DNA from: Gammaproteobacteria bacterium
GTDB lineage: Bacteria > Pseudomonadota > Gammaproteobacteria > Pseudomonadales > PIVM01
DNA: 64,000 nt
Reading direction: 5' to 3'
Assembly (NCBI GenBank): GCA_003353945.1
Contig: PIVM01000006.1
Coordinates: forward strand, 1-64,000
The notes under the pieces were generated by a model. It was not told where the DNA came from, did no database searches, and saw only the letters and a program-made list of their open reading frames with translations. Shown piece by piece: positions 45,929 through 54,282 of the stretch; positions within the stretch are counted from its first letter, which is position 1, and each line of letters begins with the position of its first letter. The position numbers and the translations under genes are program-made.

Positions 45929-45942
45929 TTGTCATGGATCAA
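45929..45942 (+). promoter_or_regulatory. Second FNR/ANR-like site, before the RND transporter gene
   Basis: TTGTCATGGATCAA matches TTGAT-N4-ATCAA at eight of ten positions (one perfect half-site). It lies 173 bp before the RND gene start and could give an internal oxygen-responsive promoter for the second half of the operon. Confidence 0.4.
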
Positions 45943-45999
45943 AGATGCATGCTCAAAAAAACCGTAGCTTAACGACAGGTTTTACACAAAGTGTCTAGT

Positions 46000-46032
46000 G
46001 GTAAAGTGTCTGCTTCTGGCAGGTGCTTTACC
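46000..46032 (+). promoter_or_regulatory. Hairpin in the leader of the RND transporter gene
   Basis: GGTAAAG / CTTTACC outer stem, TGT/GTG internal loop and CTGC/GCAG inner stem with a TTCTG loop. No T tract follows. It may stabilise or regulate the mRNA between the beta-subunit and RND genes. Confidence 0.4.
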
Positions 46033-46114
46033 TGGACTGAACATTAATCTGTTGGCAAGGGGTGCATAAAGTGACGGTTTACGGATATATAAACATCTCC
46101 GAGAGGTGTGGTCT

Positions 46115-48658
46115 GTGAGAAATACTCAAGAAGGGATTCAATCAGACCTGCCTGACATATCTAATGCCGCCACTCAGCGGCGCGATTATATTGAGATATT
46201 AAACGAAGCCTTTGCCCGTATTGGCACATGGTCGTTTGATCATCGTTGGTGGGTTGTGCTGTTTTGCACAGCCATATTCTTCCTGGGCGGCTATTACTCT
46301 TCACGCGCCCATGTCGATATGACCTTCGCGGCATTCTTCGAAGAAGAAGATCCCAGTTATGCCGCCTATCTGCAGTATCGGTCCGATTTTGGCTCGGACG
46401 AAATGTCCTACATTCTTTACGAAGTGCCTGACGCGCCCAATGGCCCTTTTGATCTGGCAGCAATGCGCAAAATTGCCCGCTTGACGGATCAGTTAGCTGA
46501 GGAAGTCCCCTTTGTCCGCAAGGTTACCAGTCTGGCGAATGTGGAGTTCATTGAATCTATAGAAGACGGCATTAAAGTGCATGCCTTGTTGGAGGAGTTT
46601 CCTCAAACACAGCAAGAGTTGCTGGCCATACGGGATAAGGTGTTGCAAAAGCCGCTGCTGACCGGTGGCATCGTCAGTGAAAATGCCAAGTACGCCGCGA
46701 TTATTGTTGAAATGGAAAAGTCAGCGGTTGATCCGCCCGACGAACTCATGTTGGACCCTGAGGGTAGTTCATGGATAGAAAATCTCTACCCGCAGGTGAG
46801 CGAAACAAAGATAACAGAAATTCTGGCACGACCTGAGTACCAAAGTATCACCTTCTATCATGCTGGTGATGTGCCGTGGAATGCGAAATACAACCGCATC
46901 ATGATTCCGCAAACCCTGACCCTGACCATGGCGACCTATTTTGCCATCGGCGTTCTGTTGTTTTTGTTTTTCCGTCGGTTTACTGCAGTGATTGGTCCCT
47001 TTGTGGTGGTGACCATTGCGATCACTATCTCTGCCGGTACCGTAGGCTTAATGGGTTGGAATCTGGACTTTATGTTTCCCTTTGTTCCCAATTTGCTTAT
47101 TGCTATAGGCATTGCTGATTCGGTGCATATTATTACCGAGTTTAATAAATATCATAAAAAATTGGGTGATCGCAGAGAGGCGATCAAACAAACCATGTAT
47201 CTGGTGGGTACACCGTGTCTGTTAACGAGCCTAACAACCGCCGCAGGCTTGCTGGCGATGTCTACCTCTAACATCCAGTCACTGGCGCATATGGCGATCT
47301 ACAGTGCGGCGGGCATTATGGCGGCGTTTTTGTTTACGGTGACCCTATTGATGACGCTGTTCTCATTTGGTCGCAAGTCCTTTGTGATTCCCGAAAAAGA
47401 AAAAACAGATCAACGTCGCAAAAGTGACCTTATTGATACGCTGTTAGGCCGCGTTGTCGAATTTGATATTCGTTATCCCAAACTGATTATTCTGTTTTCT
47501 GCCGTTATCTTTGTTTCTTCTGTTGTCGGCATGAGCAAACTGGTTGTCGACAATAATTTTATGGAAGAATGGCGTGAGGATGAACCCATCCGTCATATCA
47601 CCATGAAGGTGGATGAAGAAATGGGTGGCATGAGTTCTGTCATTTATTTGTTTGATACGGGCAAAGCCGACGGCATTAAAGATCCTGCTGTGCTGCGTGA
47701 AATCGAGCGAATTCAAACACTCGCCGATGCACAAGCGCCGTTTGTAAAGAAAAGCTACTCCATTGTCGACGTGATCAAAGAGCTGAATCGACAGTTTCAT
47801 AACGACGACCCCGCCTATTATCGTCTTCCTGAAGATCGGGCGTTGATTGCCCAGCTGTTGCTGGTGTACGAGATGAGCGGGGGCGATGAGTTAGAACAGT
47901 ATGTATCGGGGGATTTATCCCGTGCCAATCTAGAGCTGAGGTGCCGCATGGAGGCCGTCAGCAGCATGGTTACGTTGGCTGAGACGATCGATGCAGAAAT
48001 AATCAGGCAGCCTCTGGAACATTCCAGTGTGCAAATCACCGGCATTGGTGCGCTCTGGGTGATCTTCTCTGAGTATGTTGCAGAAAGTCAGATCAAAGGC
48101 ATATTGCTGGCTTTCAGCGTTATCGCCGTGATGATGTGTATTATCTTCAAGTCCGTCAAAATCGGCCTGTTATCCATGATACCCAATCTGACCCCCGTTT
48201 TTTTAACCCTGGGTTATATGGGTTGGGTCGGGATGGAGCTGGATTACACTCGGTTGTTGATCGCTCCTATAGCAATCGGTATCGCTGTCGATGATACCAT
48301 TCACCTGGTAACGCGCTTTCACGTTGAATTTCGACGGCTTGGGAATTATGCCGCCGCTTTGCGTGTCAGTATTCTCGATGTGGGTAGGGCACTGACCAGC
48401 ACAACCGTGATATTGATTGTTGGATTTATATTAAATGTTTTTCATGGAATGGAGACGCAGGTTATTTTTGGTAAATTAGTGGCCTGGACGATTTTTGTGG
48501 CATTGGCGGCAGATTTGTTCCTGATGCCAGCTTTAATACTGGTATTGAAGCCGTTTGGCATAGAAAATAGCCAACTTGAGCCGCAAGAGAGTCAAATGGC
48601 AAGTCATAAGGTAGATAAGGTAGAGAATGTAGTGGGGTACAATAATGAAATTGCATGA
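46115..48658 (+). CDS. MMPL/RND-family transporter (sterol-sensing-domain type)
   Basis: An 847-residue RND-superfamily protein of the MMPL/HAE3 type. It has two homologous halves, each with one membrane helix, a large periplasmic loop and five more helices (first loop about residues 55-265, second about 460-645). Typical motifs are 'NLLIAIGIADSVHII' in half one and 'PIAIGIAVDDTIHLV' in half two. I chose GTG 46115, with GAGAGG eight bases upstream, over GTG 46106. Relatives move hydrophobic lipids such as hopanoids or sterols. Its place in the molybdoenzyme operon suggests delivery or removal of a lipophilic substrate or product. Confidence 0.83.
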   Translation: MRNTQEGIQSDLPDISNAATQRRDYIEILNEAFARIGTWSFDHRWWVVLFCTAIFFLGGYYSSRAHVDMTFAAFFEEEDPSYAAYLQYRSDFGSDEMSYILYEVPDAPNGPFDLAAMRKIARLTDQLAEEVPFVRKVTSLANVEFIESIEDGIKVHALLEEFPQTQQELLAIRDKVLQKPLLTGGIVSENAKYAAIIVEMEKSAVDPPDELMLDPEGSSWIENLYPQVSETKITEILARPEYQSITFYHAGDVPWNAKYNRIMIPQTLTLTMATYFAIGVLLFLFFRRFTAVIGPFVVVTIAITISAGTVGLMGWNLDFMFPFVPNLLIAIGIADSVHIITEFNKYHKKLGDRREAIKQTMYLVGTPCLLTSLTTAAGLLAMSTSNIQSLAHMAIYSAAGIMAAFLFTVTLLMTLFSFGRKSFVIPEKEKTDQRRKSDLIDTLLGRVVEFDIRYPKLIILFSAVIFVSSVVGMSKLVVDNNFMEEWREDEPIRHITMKVDEEMGGMSSVIYLFDTGKADGIKDPAVLREIERIQTLADAQAPFVKKSYSIVDVIKELNRQFHNDDPAYYRLPEDRALIAQLLLVYEMSGGDELEQYVSGDLSRANLELRCRMEAVSSMVTLAETIDAEIIRQPLEHSSVQITGIGALWVIFSEYVAESQIKGILLAFSVIAVMMCIIFKSVKIGLLSMIPNLTPVFLTLGYMGWVGMELDYTRLLIAPIAIGIAVDDTIHLVTRFHVEFRRLGNYAAALRVSILDVGRALTSTTVILIVGFILNVFHGMETQVIFGKLVAWTIFVALAADLFLMPALILVLKPFGIENSQLEPQESQMASHKVDKVENVVGYNNEIA

Positions 48659-49226
48659 AGTCAGACGTTGGGTGCATCGATCAAATGGCACCTTGGCCAT
48701 ATTGCTATTGTTCACAGGGGGCTTGGTTACCTTTCCCGATGTTAGAGCGGCGTTGATTGGTGGTTGGGGGCAGATGTTGTCTGATGTGCATGTTTTTTCA
48801 GGCTTTATCTTTGTCACTGTCCCCCTATTGGCGCTCTTGTGGAAAGGTTCCGATCTGTTGGATAATTTGAAAAAGCGCATTTTATCGTCCAATAAAGTGC
48901 ATTGGCGGCGAGTTCATTTGGGTGTGGCGCTGCTTTCAGCTAGCATCATGGCGCTTACCGGGCCTGTCATGTGGCTGGATGCTCGGTTCGAGTTTCCAGT
49001 GTTGATCATGGATGTGATCTTTTTCATTCATCTCACTGCTGCTTGGGTTGTCGGACTTTCATTGCCTTTGCATCTGTGGATGGCGCGCCACGCCATTGCT
49101 CGAACCGGCAGAAAATGGCTGGGATTTGGCAAGAGTGCTTCAGAGCCTAAGGCGACTGCAGCCTCTGAAATGTCAGAGGGCAATGAAATATCAGCGGATG
49201 AGGCATTTGGCCGACGCGCTGCCTAA
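48645..49226 (+). CDS. Membrane cytochrome b (di-heme, cytochrome b561-like)
   Basis: A 193-residue membrane protein with four predicted helices (about residues 15-32, 47-66, 90-110 and 119-145) and histidines at 11, 49, 91, 129 and 143 positioned as heme-b ligands, as in cytochrome b561/formate dehydrogenase gamma-type subunits. There is no CxxCH motif. The basic C-terminus is cytoplasmic. It overlaps the RND gene by 14 bp. It is the likely membrane electron acceptor for the periplasmic molybdoenzyme, passing electrons to the quinone pool; direct evidence is lacking. PepSY-associated membrane proteins are an alternative family reading. Confidence 0.65.
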   Translation: MKLHEVRRWVHRSNGTLAILLLFTGGLVTFPDVRAALIGGWGQMLSDVHVFSGFIFVTVPLLALLWKGSDLLDNLKKRILSSNKVHWRRVHLGVALLSASIMALTGPVMWLDARFEFPVLIMDVIFFIHLTAAWVVGLSLPLHLWMARHAIARTGRKWLGFGKSASEPKATAASEMSEGNEISADEAFGRRAA

Positions 49227-49264
49227 CGGTGGAACAGCCACAGTCGGATTTCTATTCACAATAA

Positions 49265-49384
49265 GCTCCCTCTCCCGCTTGCGGGAGAGGGTTGGGGTGA
49301 GGGTGGAGTAAGGCCATCAGGCCTTATCAATAGCGGCTTTACCGCTCCCCCACCCCAGCCTTGCTCCCCAAGAGGAGAAGGAGA
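49265..49384. repeat. REP/BIME-like hairpin cluster
   Basis: Three successive hairpins: CCCTCTCCCGC-TT-GCGGGAGAGGG (49268-49291), TAAGGCC-ATCA-GGCCTTA (about 49309-49326) and AGCGG-CTTTA-CCGCT. The first is followed by TTGGGGTGAGGG, a word common in dispersed REP sequences of many Proteobacteria, with a degenerate opposite-strand partner near 49350. It separates the cytochrome b and TorD-like genes and could protect or terminate mRNA. Confidence 0.7.
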
Positions 49385-49484
49385 GAAAAAAGCCGTGCTC
49401 CAGCCTAATTCAGTGCCGTTCAATGGAGAGTCAGGTTTATCGCGGTGCCAGAGTGTTCCGCAACTTTGTCAATGAGGTTTAATG

Positions 49485-50195
49485 ATGTCAGAAGAAATTA
49501 AAGAAAATATTACCAATCCTGTGGCGATACCTATCGCCACCCGCAGTGTTTTATATTCAACCTTTGCCGCTGCATGGGAATACCCGGATTTGGACATGCT
49601 GGAAGCGATACGATCGGGTGCGGTTGTGGGTAAATTCAAGGAGTTATTGGCTGTGGTCAACCCCGATTTAATTAGCAAGGTTGACTGGGCGGCCCTCATG
49701 GAGGGTGGTAAAGATGACGAAGAGATGATGGTGGAATTTACTCGCTTATTTGATGCGGGTGCTGCTGGGCCTCCCTGTGCACTGTACGGTGGGTTGTACC
49801 TGGGGGCCAGAATGAAAATCATGGAAGAGGCCGTACGATTCTATAACCATTTTGGCTTGTCCATGTCGGAAACACCCCATGAGCTGCCGGATCATATAAC
49901 GACCCAGTTGGAGTTCTTGCACTTTCTGTCATTTCAGGAGGCCCGCCTGGTAGACAGTGGTGAAGATCCCAGCGATTTTCAGCGTGCACAAAGAGATTTT
50001 ATTGCACGCCATATTGGTCGTTGGCTGCCTCGCATGATCGTGAAACTGGACCAGCAGAAACCGTTGCCGTTTTTCCAGGAATTGACAAAAATGCTGAATG
50101 CATTCTTGGTTGCAGAGCTTGACAGACTGGTCGGATTGGTTGGCAAAGTCAATAAAGATGGCGACAGTGACGTTGTTAGAATGGTAGAGATTTAG
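49485..50195 (+). CDS. TorD/DmsD-family molybdoenzyme chaperone
   Basis: A 236-residue all-helical chaperone of the TorD family, which binds the Tat signal and apo-form of a DMSO-reductase-family enzyme until cofactor insertion. The family signature 'ELPDHITTQLEFLHFLSFQE' (about residues 126-145) is clear, and 'YEYPD'-type sequence near the start reads 'WEYPDLD'. I prefer ATG 49485 (AGG seven bases upstream) to ATG 49482. It corresponds to the delta gene (EbdD/DdhD) of related operons and closes this one. Confidence 0.87.
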   Translation: MSEEIKENITNPVAIPIATRSVLYSTFAAAWEYPDLDMLEAIRSGAVVGKFKELLAVVNPDLISKVDWAALMEGGKDDEEMMVEFTRLFDAGAAGPPCALYGGLYLGARMKIMEEAVRFYNHFGLSMSETPHELPDHITTQLEFLHFLSFQEARLVDSGEDPSDFQRAQRDFIARHIGRWLPRMIVKLDQQKPLPFFQELTKMLNAFLVAELDRLVGLVGKVNKDGDSDVVRMVEI

Positions 50196-50289
50196 ACGAT
50201 AATATTCTATCCCAGACAATAAACTTCCCGTGTTGAAGCCTGTCCAAGTCGGAATAGGTGAATGGAAATACTTCGCACGGGGGTTGGGA

Positions 50290-50490
50290 ATGTCGAATTT
50301 TGTTCAAACGGTGAAGCTCAAAGGTAAGGCAGAAGAGGATATCTATTTTGCCAAACGTAATCGTGAATTGATTGAAGCACTGCATAAAAAGAAATGCCAG
50401 CATTTTGATGAAGATGAATCTCAAATAGATGACGCGGTAGTAAATCGCTACCTTAAAGAATCTAACCAATCAATTCGCAGTAGCACATAA
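50290..50490 (+). CDS. Small conserved-looking hypothetical protein
   Basis: A 66-residue soluble protein beginning 'MSNFVQTVKLKGKAEEDIYFAKRN'-like, with a charged helical character and one cysteine. I chose ATG 50290, preceded by a GGGGG/GGGA stretch, over the earlier TTG at 50230. From memory the 'KGKAEEDIYFAKR' text resembles small proteins found in marine gammaproteobacteria. Function is unknown. Confidence 0.55.
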   Translation: MSNFVQTVKLKGKAEEDIYFAKRNRELIEALHKKKCQHFDEDESQIDDAVVNRYLKESNQSIRSST

Positions 50491-50632
50491 TATATGTACA
50501 TTTTGTGCTGCCATTCTCTTTTAAGAAAGCAATAGTTGATTGCAAAAGAAGAAACTGTGCCTAGACGTTTCTGATATTGATTGTCACATTCCCATCTGCA
50601 TTTTATTACATTTTTCAATTACGGTAACTTTT

Positions 50633-51544
50633 CTAAGGTACCAAATACAATAAGCGTAATTTTTTCTTAAGTTCGTCGGTTAGTCCCAAACCAGTTGCTA
50701 AATAATTGTCAATTGAACCGTAGTCTTTTGTAATTTGATCAAATGCTGCGGACAGGTAATCCCGACGAACTTCTAGCAAAGGTTTCAGCAGAGCGTCATC
50801 GTATTGAAATAGAGTGAAAATCTTAAACTTCAATAAGGTTGAACGGAGATAGTCCTGAGAATATTGATTGCTTAGCAGATAGTCTTCCATGACGATTTCT
50901 TGCGAAACCCCAAGCGCAAGCAAGAGTACAGTGGAAGCAAAACCTGCGCGGTCTTTGCCTGCAGTGCAATGAAACACAATGGGTTGTCCATCACCATTAG
51001 CCAGCATATGTAACCATTTGCGGTATACGGGCGTAAAGTCAGTAACCAGCTCTCGGTTGAGTTTGGTCATGAAATTCACCATACTCTGCCCGCTATTATC
51101 GGCCTTTTCTATCTCCTTCTTAATATACTCATGGGTGTTATTGCCCGGATTGATAGGCAGCTCGATATAGTCGATGGAGCCGTTTTTTGGCAGCTGATCG
51201 GGCTTCTCTTCTTTTTCTTCGAGTGTCCTGAAATCGAATACGGTGCCGACCTGCAATCGATTTAGGTATTTGCGATCCTCAGAATTAAGCGATGATAAGC
51301 GACTTGATCGGAAAAGAAGCCCCCATTTAACTTGTTTTCCATCCGCAGTTGGGTAGCCACCAAGGTCCCTAAAATTATGCGCACCATCCAGTGGTAGTGC
51401 AAAACCTGGCTTGGCTGTTTTACTGTAACCCAGGGGCAAAGGGCGTTGATCGGCTGGAGAGCCACATGAGGTCATAAATATGAACAGGAATAAAAAAAAT
51501 GGATAACGTATAAAATTGGAAAATCGCATAATTTTTTTCAGCAT
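50633..51544 (-). CDS. Lipoprotein tyrosine-protein phosphatase
   Basis: A 303-residue protein. A signal peptide with lipobox 'FMTSC' near residue 26 predicts a lipid-anchored envelope protein. The body is a Tyr_phosphatase3/DSP-type phosphatase: the P-loop CxxxxxR is 'HCTAGKDRAG' (about residue 189), and 'NFRDLGGYP' plus 'GLLFRSSRLSSL' are the family N-terminal signatures. Related enzymes include Listeria LipA, which dephosphorylates proteins and phosphoinositides. I chose ATG 51544 rather than the upstream GTG. The periplasmic substrate is unknown. It lies 49 bp after the AraC gene on the same strand. Confidence 0.82.
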   Translation of the reverse strand: MLKKIMRFSNFIRYPFFLFLFIFMTSCGSPADQRPLPLGYSKTAKPGFALPLDGAHNFRDLGGYPTADGKQVKWGLLFRSSRLSSLNSEDRKYLNRLQVGTVFDFRTLEEKEEKPDQLPKNGSIDYIELPINPGNNTHEYIKKEIEKADNSGQSMVNFMTKLNRELVTDFTPVYRKWLHMLANGDGQPIVFHCTAGKDRAGFASTVLLLALGVSQEIVMEDYLLSNQYSQDYLRSTLLKFKIFTLFQYDDALLKPLLEVRRDYLSAAFDQITKDYGSIDNYLATGLGLTDELKKKLRLLYLVP

Positions 51545-51593
51545 TATGAAATACACTTCATAAGTAGCAAATATTTATCTATGGTGTAGGCGC

Positions 51594-52649
51594 TCAGTTT
51601 TCAAATTGTTGACGATATTCTCCGGGTGTTAATTTTGTCCACTTTTTAAATGAACGATGGAATGCGCTGGGTTCATCAAAGCCCAGAAGTGCAGAGACAG
51701 CATTGATTTTAAGTTCAGGGCGGTTGAGGTAGTTAATAGCCGCTTCTTTACGTAAATTATCCTTAAACTGCTGGTAACTGGTACCTTCTGCCTTTAAACG
51801 GCGGCGGAGTGTGCGAACTGACATATTGAGTGATTCTGCCAACTCGGTGACTGAAGGGAAGCCTTTGCCAATATCATTACCTATGGCAGAGCGTAATTTT
51901 TGTATCAGCTCATTATTGTCATCTTTTTGAAGTGAAGTGAGTTGAGAGGGTGCTGAGCGTAAAAAAGCTTTTAATGACTCTTCGGTATGAATAAGTGGAG
52001 ATTGCAAATAACTTGCATTAAATTTAAGACCGTTGAAGCGTTGATCATATAAGACCGTGCAATTGAATAATTCTTCGATACGCTCCGGTTTGGCTGGTTT
52101 TTTTGCTTGAAAGCAAACTTCGACCAGTTCGATATTTTTGCCAATCAGCCAACTGCAGAATCGTCGCCACATGTGTAGTAGATCGACAGCACTGCTGATA
52201 TTGTATTTATCAGCATCTTGAAATAAGGCCTTGTTTCCTGGCAGGTGATTAATAACCGTGCCGCCGCTTTCATAGGTGATAGGTGTCAGCAGTAAAGGGG
52301 GTAAACCTGCAAGATTACGACAGAATGCGGTAAATTCACTGGCACGAATAATGGCTTGTTCCAGCGTGGAGCAGTGAATAATGCACATGCACATCATGCG
52401 AAAGCTGCCCGCTGGCGTTTTCTGCTTCATATTTAGGCCAAAGGATTCATCCTGCAATAACCAGATGACGCGGGTATAAAGTTTGTTGTATAGCTCGGTA
52501 GGAATGGAATCTGGTATATCCTCTGTTTTAACGAGGGGATTAAAATCCATGCCGACAGATTGCAAGACTTCCTCCACGTTATAACCTTGCGCATCAACGA
52601 CTTGTAATATCGAAATTGCGGAGGCAATGGGGGTATAATCTTTAATCAT
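51594..52649 (-). CDS. AraC-family transcriptional regulator
   Basis: A 351-residue regulator with an N-terminal 'arabinose-binding-like' domain (OruR/ArgR-type AraC regulators, about residues 20-210) and a C-terminal HTH_18 DNA-binding domain with 'FPSVTELAESLNMSVRTLRRRL' and 'ALLGFDEPSAFHRSFKKWTKLTPGEYR'-type sequence (about 255-345). Its ligand is unknown. It lies directly downstream of yejF on the same strand, 30 bp away, and may be part of that transcript. Confidence 0.88.
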   Translation of the reverse strand: MIKDYTPIASAISILQVVDAQGYNVEEVLQSVGMDFNPLVKTEDIPDSIPTELYNKLYTRVIWLLQDESFGLNMKQKTPAGSFRMMCMCIIHCSTLEQAIIRASEFTAFCRNLAGLPPLLLTPITYESGGTVINHLPGNKALFQDADKYNISSAVDLLHMWRRFCSWLIGKNIELVEVCFQAKKPAKPERIEELFNCTVLYDQRFNGLKFNASYLQSPLIHTEESLKAFLRSAPSQLTSLQKDDNNELIQKLRSAIGNDIGKGFPSVTELAESLNMSVRTLRRRLKAEGTSYQQFKDNLRKEAAINYLNRPELKINAVSALLGFDEPSAFHRSFKKWTKLTPGEYRQQFEN

Positions 52650-52679
52650 CGAATTATTGGTTCCTGCAATTGCTAGCTG

Positions 52680-54281
52680 TTAATAAAAGGCGGCTTTGAG
52701 TAATGTCTTAGTGTATTCATGTTGCGGATCATTGAATACGTCAGTAGCTTTCCCTGATTCAACGATATCACCATCTTTCATTACAATAAGGGAATGACTG
52801 ATTGTTTTAATGACTTTCAAATCATGGCTGATAAAAAGATAGGTCAGATTGCGGTGTTGTTGCAATTTTTTTAGCAAATCCAGAACCTGCGCCTGCACCG
52901 ATCTGTCTAATGCTGAAGTTGGTTCATCCAGGATAATCATTTTTGGTTCAAGAATAACGGCTCTGGCGATAGCGATACGTTGGCGCTGACCACCGGAAAA
53001 CTCGTGAGGAAAACGGTGCCGAATAGCGGGGTCTAGTCCAACTTCTTCCAGAACTGAAACAACTTTTTGTTCAAGCTCTGTTATGTTTAATAATTGATGT
53101 ATACGTAGACCTTCACTGATAATGTCATTGACGCTCATACGAGGGCTTAAACTGCCGAATGGATCCTGAAATACTACCTGCATGGCTTTTCTCATTGGTC
53201 GGATCTGACGCTGGGAAAGCCCTTGAATATTCTGGTCACGGAGAATAATGTCCCCCTCAGAATTTACCAGACGTAAAACAGCCATGGCTAATGTGGTTTT
53301 TCCAGAACCACTTTCACCTACAATACCCAAAGTGGAACCTTGTTCAACCTGAATGTTCGCACCCTTAACTGCACGAAGATATTCTTTTCTTCGCCCAAAC
53401 AACGAGCTTTTGATTTGAAAGCGGACTTGTAGGTCATGCGTACGTAAAAAAGTCGTAGCGGATTTGCTGTTGGTTAAAGTGATGGGGTCACCGCAGGGTT
53501 CTGCTGCAATCAAGTCCTTAGTATAAGCTTGTTGTGGTTGGCTAAACAGGGATCTTGTCTCTTGGCATTCGACCAGTTGTCCTTGATGCATGACAGCAAC
53601 GCGATGCGCAAAGTGCTCAACAATGCCAAGATCATGTGTGATTAATAATACGGACATGCCTAAGTCGGCTTGAAGTGTTTTGATTAATGCCAATATCTGC
53701 GCCTGCACTGTGACATCCAAGGCTGTAGTAGGCTCGTCAGCGATCAGCAGTTTAGGATGGTTTGCAATAGCCATGGCAATCATAACGCGCTGGCGTTGTC
53801 CGCCGGACAATTCATGAGGGTAGGCCTTGAGCTTTTCGCCAGCTGATGAAATTTGAACCATATCCAATAATTCCAACACCCTTTTGTTAAGCGCTTCGCC
53901 TGCTAATCCCTGGTGGAGGTTGAGCACCTCTCCTATTTGTTTGGCAACCGTATGCAATGGATTGAGTGCCGTCATCGGTTCCTGGAAAATCATGCTGATC
54001 TCTGCGCCACGAATATGTCGTAGCGCTTGTTCTTTTGAGTTGAGCAGCTCATGATCCTGAAAAATAATGGAACCGCTGGGATGAAATGCTGCCGGGTAGG
54101 GAAGCAGACCCAAAATGGAATGAGCTGTGACAGATTTTCCAGAGCCGCTTTCACCCACTAATGCCACGGTTTCGCCCGACATTATGTCTAGCGAAACGTG
54201 ATTGACAGCTTCGGTGATACTGCTGCCCTGGCGAAAATGGGTTGAGAGATCACGAATGGATAATAAACACGAATCATTCAT
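52680..54281 (-). CDS. yejF: Peptide ABC transporter ATP-binding protein YejF
   Basis: A 533-residue ATPase with two fused nucleotide-binding domains. Walker A motifs are '[12 protein letters not shown]' (about residue 41) and '[12 protein letters not shown]' (about 326); signature motifs are 'LSGGQRQR' and 'FSGGQRQR'. It powers the YejABEF importer, which takes up oligopeptides and the microcin C antibiotic in enterobacteria. It is one base after yejE. Confidence 0.93.
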   Translation of the reverse strand: MNDSCLLSIRDLSTHFRQGSSITEAVNHVSLDIMSGETVALVGESGSGKSVTAHSILGLLPYPAAFHPSGSIIFQDHELLNSKEQALRHIRGAEISMIFQEPMTALNPLHTVAKQIGEVLNLHQGLAGEALNKRVLELLDMVQISSAGEKLKAYPHELSGGQRQRVMIAMAIANHPKLLIADEPTTALDVTVQAQILALIKTLQADLGMSVLLITHDLGIVEHFAHRVAVMHQGQLVECQETRSLFSQPQQAYTKDLIAAEPCGDPITLTNSKSATTFLRTHDLQVRFQIKSSLFGRRKEYLRAVKGANIQVEQGSTLGIVGESGSGKTTLAMAVLRLVNSEGDIILRDQNIQGLSQRQIRPMRKAMQVVFQDPFGSLSPRMSVNDIISEGLRIHQLLNITELEQKVVSVLEEVGLDPAIRHRFPHEFSGGQRQRIAIARAVILEPKMIILDEPTSALDRSVQAQVLDLLKKLQQHRNLTYLFISHDLKVIKTISHSLIVMKDGDIVESGKATDVFNDPQHEYTKTLLKAAFY

Positions 54282-54282
54282 A

